Origin: Propionibacteriaceae bacterium | Lineage (GTDB): Bacteria; Actinomycetota; Actinomycetes; Propionibacteriales; Propionibacteriaceae | Direction: 5' to 3' | Length of the DNA: 9,048 nt | NCBI GenBank assembly: GCA_003451975.1 | Contig: DMIX01000287.1 | Span: forward strand, 2,634 to 11,681 | Part shown: positions 1 through 6,522 of the stretch, one piece after another | How positions within the stretch are numbered: position 1 is the stretch's first letter | Layout of the letters: the number at the start of each line of letters is the position of its first letter | Made by a program: the position numbers and the translations under genes | Notes under the pieces: model-generated | What the model saw: only the letters and a program-made list of their open reading frames with translations | Databases searched by the model: none | Told to the model about the DNA's origin: nothing

Positions 1-158
1 ACACCCGCCAACAGGAGTGGACGGCCACCTTGGCCGATGGCACCGTGCTGTGGTGGTCGGACGCCACCACCTTCGCGGCACGCCGAACTCTGGCCGAGCA
101 GTCCGGATTACACGGCCTGGCGGTGTGGGAACTCAGCCTGGGCGACCCCATCACCTGA
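1..158 (+). CDS. C-terminal fragment of a glycoside hydrolase family 18 (chitinase-like/YaaH-like) protein
   Basis: The gene enters from the left edge. Reading from base 3 gives 51 residues and a TGA stop at 156-158. The visible tail contains WWSDATTF, then ARRTLAEQSGLHGLAVWELS and a final GDP. This resembles the end of the TIM barrel in GH18-type proteins, where a W-[WFY]-x-D segment precedes a helix and the last strand carries a G-[LV]-x-G-[VLI]-[AG]-[VL]-W motif. Family members hydrolyse or bind beta-1,4-linked amino sugars such as chitin or peptidoglycan glycans, and many are secreted. The catalytic DxxDxDxE motif lies outside the window, so activity cannot be judged. The assignment rests on a short tail only. 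The frame is supported by good actinobacterial codon use and an ending compatible with the following hairpin. Confidence 0.6.
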   Translation, partial: TRQQEWTATLADGTVLWWSDATTFAARRTLAEQSGLHGLAVWELSLGDPIT

Positions 159-170
159 CCGCGTCACCCC

Positions 171-185
171 GCCTGGACACCAGGC
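171..185 (+). terminator. Short perfect hairpin after the GH18 gene, possible terminator
   Basis: A 6-bp perfect stem, GCCTGG (171-176) and CCAGGC (180-185), encloses the three-base loop ACA. It starts 12 bases after the stop codon of the GH18 fragment. There is no T-tract, so it would be a U-less actinobacterial-type terminator or only an RNA 3'-end stabiliser. It lies upstream of the phosphatase start. Confidence 0.35.
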
Positions 186-269
186 ACCGTGTGGCGATCT
201 GAGGTCGGCCGTGGGCGAATCTTGCTGATACGGCCTCGCTGTTCGGGCGCGACCAGCGAGGATGGGGCC

Positions 270-830
270 ATGACACAGCTTTACCTGGTTCGACACGGCC
301 AAACCGAGTGGAGCATGACCGGACGCCACACCTCCACCACAGACCTTGACCTCACCGACGTCGGCGTCGAGCAGGCCGCCTCCTTGCGCGGTCGGCTCAA
401 CCGCGACGACTTCGATCTGGTGCTGTGTAGCCCTCGCCTGCGCGCCCGACGCACCGCAGAGCTGGCTGGTTTTGGTGACTACGAGATCGACGAGGACCTC
501 GCCGAATGGAACTATGGCGATTTTGAAGGTCTCACCGCGCACCAGATTCGGCAGCAGTGGCATGGCTGGCGCATCTGGTTCAACGGCGCCGAAGGCGGCG
601 AATCGGCCGAACAGGTCCGGGCCCGACTCACTCGGGTGGTGGCCCGAGTGCGCGAATCAGGCGCCGAACGGGCGATCTGTTTCGGACACGGCCATGCCTC
701 CCGAGTTCTCGCCTTGTGCTGGCTGGATTTCCCCATCATCTTCGGCCAGAGCTTCCCGCTGGAAGTCGCCAGCATCTCGGTGTTAGGACGCGAAAAGGAA
801 TCCCCTGCGGTGATCCGCTGGAACAGTTGA
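270..830 (+). CDS. Histidine phosphatase family protein (phosphoglycerate mutase-like)
   Basis: A 186-residue cytoplasmic enzyme of the histidine phosphatase superfamily, branch 1. Such enzymes use a phospho-histidine intermediate to remove or move phosphate on small sugars or other metabolites. The signature LVRHGQTEW is at residues 6-14, with Arg8 and the nucleophile His9. A second arginine motif, SPRLRARRTA, is at 54-63 (Arg58). The likely proton donor is Glu79 in LAEWNYGDFEG, and the second catalytic histidine is His140 in CFGHGHASRV. All core residues are therefore present. The ATG at 270 is chosen because GAGG (258-261) lies 8 bases upstream and the product then starts directly at the first beta strand. 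An in-frame GTG at 189 would add a non-conserved tail. The length fits small GpmB/CobC-like phosphatases, but the substrate cannot be read from sequence. It is probably monocistronic or co-transcribed with the GH18 gene. It is unlikely to be the glycolytic mutase GpmA, which is longer (about 250 residues). Confidence 0.93.
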   Translation: MTQLYLVRHGQTEWSMTGRHTSTTDLDLTDVGVEQAASLRGRLNRDDFDLVLCSPRLRARRTAELAGFGDYEIDEDLAEWNYGDFEGLTAHQIRQQWHGWRIWFNGAEGGESAEQVRARLTRVVARVRESGAERAICFGHGHASRVLALCWLDFPIIFGQSFPLEVASISVLGREKESPAVIRWNS

Positions 831-881
831 TCACCGCCCGGCAAAGAGCCTTGTAGCCCTAGAATGGACGGCGGTGTCTGG

Positions 882-896
882 CCGGTTCATCACCGG
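882..896. repeat. Inverted repeat in the leader of the FGGY kinase gene
   Basis: CCGGT (882-886) and ACCGG (892-896) form a perfect 5-bp inverted repeat around TCATC, about 90 bases before the kinase start. It lies downstream of a TAGAAT hexamer (860-865) that could be a -10 element, but no matching -35 is visible. It could be a small repressor operator or chance in GC-rich DNA. The rest of 831-983 shows nothing else I can support. Confidence 0.2.
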
Positions 897-968
897 TGCG
901 CAGGCGCCGCCGATCACCGTCCACGACCGGACGGAAACTCCGCAACGACGCGAGGTATGCACCAACGG

Positions 969-973
969 AAGGA
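969..973 (+). promoter_or_regulatory. Ribosome binding site of the FGGY kinase
   Basis: AAGGA lies 10 bases before the ATG at 984. It decides the start in favour of 984 rather than an open frame reaching back to 864, whose first 40 codons encode a low-complexity, non-conserved peptide. Confidence 0.6.
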
Positions 974-983
974 ACGATCACCG

Positions 984-2579
984 ATGATCGACACCGCAGC
1001 AGCCGATGCCATCACCCGTGGCACCACCGCGCTGGGCATTGAGTTCGGATCGACCCGCATCAAGGCGGTGCTCATCGGACCAGACCATCAACCGCTGGCC
1101 ACCGGGGGCCATGACTGGGAGAACCAATTCGTCGACCGCATCTGGACCTACTCCGTTGACGACATTTGGGCTGGGCTGCAGGCCGCCTACGCGGCGCTGG
1201 CGCACCAGGTTCAGCAGCGCTACGGCGTGGCACTGACCACCGTCGGTGCGCTGGGCATCTCCGGCATGATGCACGGCTACCTGCCCTTCGATGCCGACGG
1301 CGAACTGCTGACGCCCTTCCGCACCTGGCGCAACACCATCACCGGCGAGGCCAGCGCCCAACTGAGCGAGCTGTTCGACCACAACATTCCGCAGCGCTGG
1401 TCGATCGCCCACCTGTATCAAGCGATCCTCAACGGCGAAGATCACGTTCCCGACATCGCCTTCTTCACCACCCTGGCCGGTTATGTGCATTACAAACTCA
1501 CCGGCGAGAAAATCCTAGGCGTCGGCGAAGCGTCGGGAATGTTCCCCATCGATGTCGCCACCGGCGGATTCAACGCAGGCATGATCGCCCAGTTCGACGA
1601 ACGGGTCGCCGAGCGCGACCTCGGCTGGAAGCTGGCCGACCTGCTGCCTGGCGTGCTTCCCGCCGGACGCAACGCCGGGCACCTCAGCGCCGCCGGCGCC
1701 GCGTTGCTCGACCCCTCCGGCGCCCTGCAACCCGGCGTGCCGCTGTGCCCGCCCGAAGGGGACGCCGGCACCGGTATGGTCGCCACCAACTCGGTGGCGC
1801 GTCGCACCGGGAACGTCTCGGCAGGCACCTCGATCTTCACCATGGTGGTGTTGGAACGCGAACTCAGCCGTCGTCATGGCGAGTTGGATCTGGTGACCAC
1901 CCCGGCCGGTGACCTGGTCGCGATGGTGCACTGCAACAACGGTGCCAGCGAACTGAACTCCTGGGCCGGTCTGTTCATCGACTTCGCCGGACGGCTGGGC
2001 AGCGACGCCGGCGTGGACGAGGTTTTCGCAGCACTGTTCGGGTCCGCCCTGGAGGCCGAACCCGACGCCGGTGGGCTGCTGGCCTACAACTACCTGTCCG
2101 GCGAGCACCTCACCGGGCTGGAAGAAGGTCGCCCGCTGTTCGTGCGCACCCCCGACAGCCGCTTCACCCTGGCCAACTTCCTGCGCGCCCAGCTGTTCGC
2201 CGCTTTCGCCACCATGCGGATCGGCATGAACATCCTGCTCACCGACGAGGGCGCCGAACTGGACTCGCTGTTCGCGCACGGCGGCTTGTTCAAGACCAAG
2301 GGGGTGGCCCAAAGCCTGCTGGCCGCAGCTCTGGACACGCCGGTCTCGGTGGGCGACATCGCCGGTGAGGGCGGCGCCTGGGGCATTGCGCTGCTGGCGA
2401 CCTATGCCGGTGCCGACACCGATCTGGGATTGGCCGATTACCTCAACCAGCAGGTCTTCGCCGGGGCAGAGTTGGAAACCTTGGCCCCGATCGCAGCCGA
2501 TGTGGCGGGCTTCAACGGCTATCTGGCCCGGTTCGAGGCCGGGCTGGCCATCGAGCGCTCCGCCGTGGCCAACAGCTGA
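984..2579 (+). CDS. FGGY-family carbohydrate kinase (xylulokinase/ribulokinase-like)
   Basis: A 531-residue cytoplasmic sugar kinase of the FGGY family (COG1070 type), which transfers phosphate from ATP to a ketose or polyol. The N-terminal phosphate-binding loop is [14 protein letters not shown] (18-31). [16 protein letters not shown] is at 91-106 and the HDWEN segment at 43-47. The likely catalytic aspartate is Asp260 in [13 protein letters not shown], followed by [10 protein letters not shown] (276-285). The C-terminal ATPase half shows [20 protein letters not shown] (432-451) and [12 protein letters not shown] (461-472), the usual FGGY C-terminal signatures. All core motifs are intact. 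The start at 984 is set by the AAGGA ribosome site. The subgroup with GIE(F/L)GSTRIKAVL is, from memory, found in actinobacteria and Firmicutes and often annotated as xylulokinase, or as a ribulokinase near arabinose genes. No isomerase or epimerase is next to it here, so the substrate is unassigned. It converges on the cytochrome b5 fusion gene with 10 bases between stops. Confidence 0.92.
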   Translation: MIDTAAADAITRGTTALGIEFGSTRIKAVLIGPDHQPLATGGHDWENQFVDRIWTYSVDDIWAGLQAAYAALAHQVQQRYGVALTTVGALGISGMMHGYLPFDADGELLTPFRTWRNTITGEASAQLSELFDHNIPQRWSIAHLYQAILNGEDHVPDIAFFTTLAGYVHYKLTGEKILGVGEASGMFPIDVATGGFNAGMIAQFDERVAERDLGWKLADLLPGVLPAGRNAGHLSAAGAALLDPSGALQPGVPLCPPEGDAGTGMVATNSVARRTGNVSAGTSIFTMVVLERELSRRHGELDLVTTPAGDLVAMVHCNNGASELNSWAGLFIDFAGRLGSDAGVDEVFAALFGSALEAEPDAGGLLAYNYLSGEHLTGLEEGRPLFVRTPDSRFTLANFLRAQLFAAFATMRIGMNILLTDEGAELDSLFAHGGLFKTKGVAQSLLAAALDTPVSVGDIAGEGGAWGIALLATYAGADTDLGLADYLNQQVFAGAELETLAPIAADVAGFNGYLARFEAGLAIERSAVANS

Positions 2580-2593
2580 GAGCCGGAACTCAG
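2576..2593. terminator. Small hairpin spanning both convergent stop codons
   Basis: CTGAG (2576-2580) and CTCAG (2589-2593) pair around an 8-base loop. The stem contains the TGA of the kinase and the TGA of the opposite-strand gene. As a symmetric element it could end both transcripts, but it is only 5 bp and has no T-tract on either strand. Part of the symmetry is automatic when two TGA codons converge. Confidence 0.25.
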
Positions 2594-3396
2594 ACCAGCG
2601 GACCCAACCGGAATCGGACCAATTCCGCAGCCGGCACAGTCTGGCCGGAATGCTGGGCGTTGAACGCCGCACTGGCGTCGGTGCCGCACAGCGCGAGAAT
2701 GTGAGAGCTGCCGCCAGGATGCTGACTGATCCAACTGGTCAGGTCGTAGACCTGCCCGTTGACGGCCGCCCAGCAGGCGGCTGCATCGGCATGCTGCGCC
2801 ACCTGCGCCATGGTGAAGCTGAGGCCATTGGGGGATTCGCTGGGGCTCGGCGTCGAGCTGGCGGTCTCGCTGGGCGCAAGGCTCGGTGAGGTTGACGGGG
2901 TCGGTGACGCCGAGGCCGGTGGCGGATTCAGAGTCTGACCCCACACCGCTGTCGCGCCGGAATGACCGACATAGCCGTACCAGCCCACCACCACCAGCGC
3001 CACCACGGCGGTCAGTACCCCGGTGACCAGGGCCCCAGCAGAGCGGTGCTGGTCTTGGGCGTAGCTACGACGCTGCAGCACCAACCAACTCAACGCCAGT
3101 ACGAACAGCCCGACCGCCAACCAGGGAGCGACGCGTCCGATGACGCCGTGAATCGGAGGTTCGCCGATGGTGGCGGCCAGTGCTTGCCCCGACTCGACCG
3201 CGACGAAGGCAGCCCCGGTGCCCAATCCCAATGTGATCAGGGCGACCCAGCCGTACTTCGCAGCCCACCGAGGAACGATCACCAAGACGATGAGGAACAA
3301 CGCAGCCAACGGCACCAGCACTACGGCGACATGGACGATCAACGGATGGAGTGGCAAGCCTGCGACGGATTCGAAGATCGAAGACTCCAGGGGCAT
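2590..3396 (-). CDS. Membrane protein: DUF2231 four-helix domain fused to a cytochrome b5-like heme domain
   Basis: A 268-residue predicted membrane hemoprotein. The N-terminal part is DUF2231-like: LPLHPLIVHVAVVLVPLAALF with His17 and His22, IHGVIGR with His83, and GHSGA with His145. Four hydrophobic helices lie at about 18-41, 49-70, 88-108 and 120-141. A Ser/Pro/Thr-rich linker (about 154-192) leads to a cytochrome b5-like domain (about 194-266) with the heme motif HPGG (His226) and a second candidate ligand His249 in NAQHSG. Basic residues sit in the loops after helix 1 (RWAAK) and helix 3 (QRRSY). By the positive-inside rule, both termini and the b5 domain would lie outside the membrane. 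This suggests a membrane redox or heme-transfer protein, but the function is unknown. An ATG two codons upstream (3402) is possible. The start at 3396 is preferred because GAGG (complement of 3405-3408) is 8 bases before it and only 2 bases before the other. It is transcribed alone, divergent from the PTS genes. Confidence 0.85.
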   Translation of the reverse strand: MPLESSIFESVAGLPLHPLIVHVAVVLVPLAALFLIVLVIVPRWAAKYGWVALITLGLGTGAAFVAVESGQALAATIGEPPIHGVIGRVAPWLAVGLFVLALSWLVLQRRSYAQDQHRSAGALVTGVLTAVVALVVVGWYGYVGHSGATAVWGQTLNPPPASASPTPSTSPSLAPSETASSTPSPSESPNGLSFTMAQVAQHADAAACWAAVNGQVYDLTSWISQHPGGSSHILALCGTDASAAFNAQHSGQTVPAAELVRFRLGPLV

Positions 3397-3489
3397 CAGC
3401 ATGGCCTCAGGCTAGAGGGAACCGGTCAGCCACGGCCACTGTGCTGGGGTGAATACCCGCCCGGCGGCGCACCGATTCGGCGAAGTGGG

Positions 3490-3518
3490 CTGCGAAAGTG
3501 GAGCAGGAGTGCTACCTT
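3490..3518 (+). promoter_or_regulatory. Candidate promoter of the PTS operon (extended -10)
   Basis: TGCTACCTT (3510-3518) reads as an extended -10 (TGn followed by TANNNT). A weak -35, CTGCGA, lies at 3490-3495 with a 17-base spacer. Initiation would fall near 3525, about 11 bases before the RAT element, so the leader RNA would begin almost directly with the antiterminator. This close spacing is typical of BglG/LicT-controlled operons and supports the call. The -35 match is poor (3 of 6). Confidence 0.45.
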
Positions 3519-3530
3519 CGTGCTAACGAA
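3517..3530. repeat. 14-bp inverted repeat at the predicted PTS transcription start
   Basis: TTCGT (3517-3521) and ACGAA (3526-3530) flank the loop GCTA. The repeat overlaps the end of the -10 hexamer and the predicted start site, where a repressor would block initiation. It might be an operator adding transcriptional control to the antitermination switch, or it may be chance. Confidence 0.25.
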
Positions 3531-3535
3531 AACAC

Positions 3536-3563
3536 GGATTGTTACCCACCTCGGGGCAAGACC
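3536..3563 (+). promoter_or_regulatory. Ribonucleic antiterminator (RAT), BglG/LicT-type target
   Basis: The leader carries GGATTGTTAC (3536-3545) and GGCAAGACC (3555-3563), the two conserved halves of RAT elements known from bgl, lic and sac operons. In those RATs the upper helix is C-U-G over C-A-G. Here it is CCC (3545-3547) over GGG (3553-3555) with the loop ACCTC, so pairing is kept although the bases differ. The last six bases (3558-3563) are also the first bases of the terminator stem, so RAT and terminator cannot form together. An antiterminator dimer bound to the RAT would stop the terminator from folding and let transcription enter the PTS gene. The cognate protein is encoded at 5681-6517. 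Confidence 0.9.
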
Positions 3564-3593
3564 TGAAACGCTTCGGCGTTTCGGGTCTTTTTT
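3558..3593 (+). terminator. Intrinsic leader terminator with UUCG tetraloop
   Basis: Bases 3558-3571 pair with 3576-3589, giving a 14-bp stem with a single G-U wobble (3564 with 3583). The loop TTCG (3572-3575) is closed by a C-G pair, the extra-stable C(UUCG)G form. A run of six T follows (3588-3593), then GTTT. This is a textbook Rho-independent terminator placed 35 bases before the PTS start codon. It overlaps the RAT and forms the off state of the switch. It also shows that the open frame reaching back to 3539 is not translated in full. Confidence 0.93.
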
Positions 3594-3616
3594 GTTTCCG
3601 GGGCAGGTCCTATCGC

Positions 3617-3622
3617 AAAGGA
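3617..3622 (+). promoter_or_regulatory. Ribosome binding site deciding the PTS permease start
   Basis: AAAGGA lies 6 bases before the ATG at 3629 but directly abuts the ATG at 3623. The spacing favours 3629 as the real start. The two starts differ by only two codons. Confidence 0.6.
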
Positions 3623-3628
3623 ATGACG

Positions 3629-5641
3629 ATGGAGTCAAACACAACCGACGCCGCAGCCCAGATCGTCGCCAAGATTGGTGGCCCGGAGAACATCCTCAGC
3701 CTGACGCATTGCGCAACCCGGCTGCGCTTTGAGTTGGCCGACGCAGGCAAGGTGGACACCGCCGGTCTGGATGCCATCCCTGAAGTCTTGGGCGCCGTGC
3801 CCCAATCGGGGGATCGCTTCCAAGTCGTGATCGGCGGCGCTGTGCAGACCGTGTTCACCCAGATCATGAATCTGCCGTCGATGGCGGCGGTCAACACCGG
3901 TGAATCCGACGCCGACGTCAAGGCCCGCGAACGGGCCAAGGCTCGCGGCAAGATCGCCTGGCTGGATGCCTTCTTCGAATACCTGTCCGACTCCTTCCGG
4001 CCGCTGCTGGGAGTGCTGCTGGGCGCCTCACTGATCATCGCCTTCGCTGCCGTCCTGGATGCATTCGGTGTCATTGATTTCCGCTCCGCGGACAAGCCCG
4101 CCGGCTGGGTGTTCTGGGACGCCATGTGGCGCTCGGTGTTCTACTTCCTGCCGATCATGGTGGCCTTCAACGCAGCCAAGAAGCTCAACGTCGATCCCTG
4201 GCTGGGTGCCACGATCATGGGGGCCCTCATGACTCCGGAGTTCCTCAGCCTGAGCAAGGCGGTCACCACGGTGTGCACGACCAACCCGACTTTGCAGACC
4301 CAGTCCTGTGTGGCTGACATCTTCGGCATCCCCATGCAGTTGAACGACTACGGCGGCCAGGTCTTCGTGCCGCTGATGATGGTGCCGCTGTTGGCACTGG
4401 TCTACCGGTTCCTGAAGAAGGTCTTCCCCGAGAGCGTGCAGATGGTGTTCGTGCCGTTCTTCTCGATGCTGGTCATGATTCCGGTGACCGCCTTCCTGAT
4501 CGGCCCGCTGGGAATCTGGATCGGTAACGGTCTGGGCGCCGGCCTGGCCTGGATGAACACCAACGCCCCCTTCGTGTTTGCGATTCTGATTCCGCTGATC
4601 TACCCCTTCCTAGTGCCGCTGGGCCTGCATTGGCCGCTGAACGCCCTGATGCTGATGAACATCCAAACCCTGGGCTACGACTTCATTCAAGGCCCGATGG
4701 GCGCCTGGAACTTCGCCTGCTTCGGCGCCACCGCGGGAGTGTTGTTCATCTCCGCCCGGGAGAAGGACATCCAGATGCGACAAACCGCCTCCGGTGCACT
4801 GGCCGCCGGCCTACTGGGCGGTATCTCCGAACCGTCGCTGTACGGCATCCATCTGCGCTTCAAGCGGATCTACCCGCGCATGCTCATCGGCTGTGGTGTC
4901 GGTGGCTTGATCATCGGCATCCTGGGCGGGGTGAAGACCAGCGCCTTCGCCTTCACCTCACTGCTCACCATTCCGGTGTTCAACCCGATCTGGATCTACG
5001 GCATCGCGATCGCGGCAGCTTTCGCCACCTCGATGATCCTGGTCATCATCTCCGACTACCGCACCCCCGAACAGAAGGCCGAATTCCATGCCGCCCGTGC
5101 CCAGGCCGAAGCCGATCTGGCCCTGCAAGCCGCTACCGAAACCGGGCCGGTGAGTCACAGCGCCGGTGGCACGGCGACCCTGGTCGCCACCACTGTGATC
5201 GCCGCCCCGGCGGCCGGACGCATCGTCGCGCTCGCCGATGTCAAGGACAAGGTGTTCGCCTCGAAGGCCCTCGGTGAGGGCGTCGGCATCCTGCCCACGG
5301 AGGGACGCATCGTCGCCCCGGTGGCCGGAACCGTACTCACGGCAGCCGAGACCGGTCACGCCTTCGGCATCAAGACCGATGACGGGGTCGAGGTGCTGGT
5401 CCACGTGGGTATCGACACCGTGCGTATGGCCGGTGCCGGCTTCGATGTCCAGGTCGCCGCGAATCAGCGGGTGGAGGTCGGCGAGCCGCTGGTGCTGGTC
5501 GACTTCGCCGCGGTGGCACAGGCCGGGTTCGATCCGACCACTATCGTGGTCGTCACCAACACCTTGGCCCTGACCGCGGTCACGCCCCATCCGGTCGGCG
5601 AGGTGCAGGCTGGAGCCGGCGTGATCGACGTCACCTGTTGA
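3629..5641 (+). CDS. bglF: Beta-glucoside-type PTS permease, fused EIIB-EIIC-EIIA
   Basis: A 670-residue membrane permease that imports and phosphorylates a sugar using phosphate from HPr. The domain order is IIB, IIC, IIA, as in BglF/BglP. IIB (about 5-85) carries the phosphorylation cysteine Cys28 in THCATRLRF. IIC (about 106-475) is a multi-helix membrane domain with GLHWPLNALML (His334) and GISEPSLYGIHLRFKRIYP, the counterpart of the GITE motif, with Glu401. IIA (about 520-660) is the glucose-type domain, with VFASKALGEGVGILP, then HAFGI (His577) and VLVHVGIDTV, whose His592 is the phospho-acceptor. The 15-residue spacing of the two histidines matches His75/His90 of E. coli IIA-Glc. The gene is controlled by the RAT and terminator in its leader and is followed by the antiterminator gene after 39 bases. 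A glucoside is likely, but sucrose or trehalose permeases share this family, so the substrate is inferred. Confidence 0.93.
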   Translation: MESNTTDAAAQIVAKIGGPENILSLTHCATRLRFELADAGKVDTAGLDAIPEVLGAVPQSGDRFQVVIGGAVQTVFTQIMNLPSMAAVNTGESDADVKARERAKARGKIAWLDAFFEYLSDSFRPLLGVLLGASLIIAFAAVLDAFGVIDFRSADKPAGWVFWDAMWRSVFYFLPIMVAFNAAKKLNVDPWLGATIMGALMTPEFLSLSKAVTTVCTTNPTLQTQSCVADIFGIPMQLNDYGGQVFVPLMMVPLLALVYRFLKKVFPESVQMVFVPFFSMLVMIPVTAFLIGPLGIWIGNGLGAGLAWMNTNAPFVFAILIPLIYPFLVPLGLHWPLNALMLMNIQTLGYDFIQGPMGAWNFACFGATAGVLFISAREKDIQMRQTASGALAAGLLGGISEPSLYGIHLRFKRIYPRMLIGCGVGGLIIGILGGVKTSAFAFTSLLTIPVFNPIWIYGIAIAAAFATSMILVIISDYRTPEQKAEFHAARAQAEADLALQAATETGPVSHSAGGTATLVATTVIAAPAAGRIVALADVKDKVFASKALGEGVGILPTEGRIVAPVAGTVLTAAETGHAFGIKTDDGVEVLVHVGIDTVRMAGAGFDVQVAANQRVEVGEPLVLVDFAAVAQAGFDPTTIVVVTNTLALTAVTPHPVGEVQAGAGVIDVTC

Positions 5642-5680
5642 TGGCCGACCGGGCGAGGTACTGAGCAGCTAGGACAGCAG

Positions 5681-6517
5681 ATGGAGTTGCTTCGCGTCTT
5701 CAACAACAACGTGGTGCTTGCTGCCGACGCCACCGGTGCTGAGGTGATTCTCACCGGGCGCGGCCTGGGCTTCCAGGCCCGCCCCGGCGACCCGGTGGAT
5801 CTCGACAAGGTGGTGCGCGTCTTCGTCCCGGTGGACGGTCGCGACCCTGACCATCTGGCCCAACTCCTGGCCGCAATCCCCCCGGAGCATGTTGCGCTGG
5901 TCACCGAGGCGATCGACGCGTCCGGGCAGACGATGTTGCTGGACAATCCAGCCTTGATCATCGCCTTGGCCGATCACGTCAGCTTCGCGATCAAGCGACA
6001 GCGGGCGGGCATCGCCCTGGAGTATCCGCTGCGTGCCGAAGTGCGCCACCTCTACGCCGAGGAGTACCGCCAGGCCGTCGCCTTGCTCGCCGCCATCAAC
6101 GCCCACAGCGAAACGCCGCTGCCCGACGCTGAGGCAGTCGCGCTGACCCTGCACCTGGTGAATGCCAGCTTCGCCACCGGCGATCTGTCCTACACCTACA
6201 CGATGACCGGCCTGATCGGGCAGATGTTGGTGGTGATCGAGGAGAGCTTCGGGATCTCCCTTCCGGAGGATTCCATCAGCGCCGGACGGTTCATCACCCA
6301 CCTGCGCTACCTCTTCGTGCGGATCCGTCAGCACAACCAGCTGAGCGACGAACACAGCGAGATCGGAGTGGCGATCCGGGCGGCCTATCCCCGCGCGGCC
6401 GAATGCGCGGCGCGGCTCGGGGCGCTGCTCGAGTTGCGGCTGAGCTCAGCACTCACCGACGACGAGATCTCCTACCTGGCCTTGCACGTGGCCCGGGTGG
6501 TGAACGATCCGGCCTGA
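5681..6517 (+). CDS. bglG: BglG/LicT-family transcriptional antiterminator with two PRDs
   Basis: A 278-residue RNA-binding antiterminator. The CAT RNA-binding domain (1-56) keeps the family core: RVFNNNVVLA (5-14), GRGLGFQ (26-32) and GDPVD (36-40). Two PTS regulation domains follow, PRD1 (about 65-170) and PRD2 (about 171-275). The four regulatory histidines are present: His99 (ADHVSFAI) and His158 (LTLHLVNA) in PRD1, His207 (ITHLRYLFVRI) and His269 (YLALHVARV) in PRD2. These positions agree with those of LicT to within one residue. In this family EII-dependent phosphorylation of PRD1 inhibits the protein, and HPr-dependent phosphorylation of PRD2 activates it, linking the operon to substrate and to carbon catabolite control. 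The ribosome site AGGA (5671-5674) is 6 bases before the ATG. It is the second gene of the PTS operon, so its own synthesis should depend on antitermination. Its target is the RAT at 3536-3563. Confidence 0.95.
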   Translation: MELLRVFNNNVVLAADATGAEVILTGRGLGFQARPGDPVDLDKVVRVFVPVDGRDPDHLAQLLAAIPPEHVALVTEAIDASGQTMLLDNPALIIALADHVSFAIKRQRAGIALEYPLRAEVRHLYAEEYRQAVALLAAINAHSETPLPDAEAVALTLHLVNASFATGDLSYTYTMTGLIGQMLVVIEESFGISLPEDSISAGRFITHLRYLFVRIRQHNQLSDEHSEIGVAIRAAYPRAAECAARLGALLELRLSSALTDDEISYLALHVARVVNDPA

Positions 6518-6522
6518 GGGCG

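Noticed and set aside
864..983. Upstream extension of the FGGY kinase
   Set aside because: The 40 extra residues are unlike kinase N termini, and AAGGA is well placed for the ATG at 984.
1515..2672. Long minus-strand open frame opposite the FGGY kinase gene
   Set aside because: It mirrors the codon bias of the kinase gene, has a low-complexity Gly/Gln/Val-rich translation without domain motifs, and overlaps a gene with all family signatures.
270..3396. The phosphatase, FGGY kinase and cytochrome fusion as one new functional system
   Set aside because: They are not in one operon (the last is convergent), their leaders differ, and no shared motif or domain links them.
3539..3628. In-frame upstream extension of the PTS permease
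   Set aside because: It would translate through the RAT and intrinsic terminator, and the family's IIB domain starts after 3629, where AAAGGA is correctly spaced.
4958..5590. Minus-strand open frame opposite the IIC/IIA part of the PTS gene
   Set aside because: Its His/Asp/Gly-rich composition is an antisense shadow of the permease, with no recognisable domain or ribosome site.
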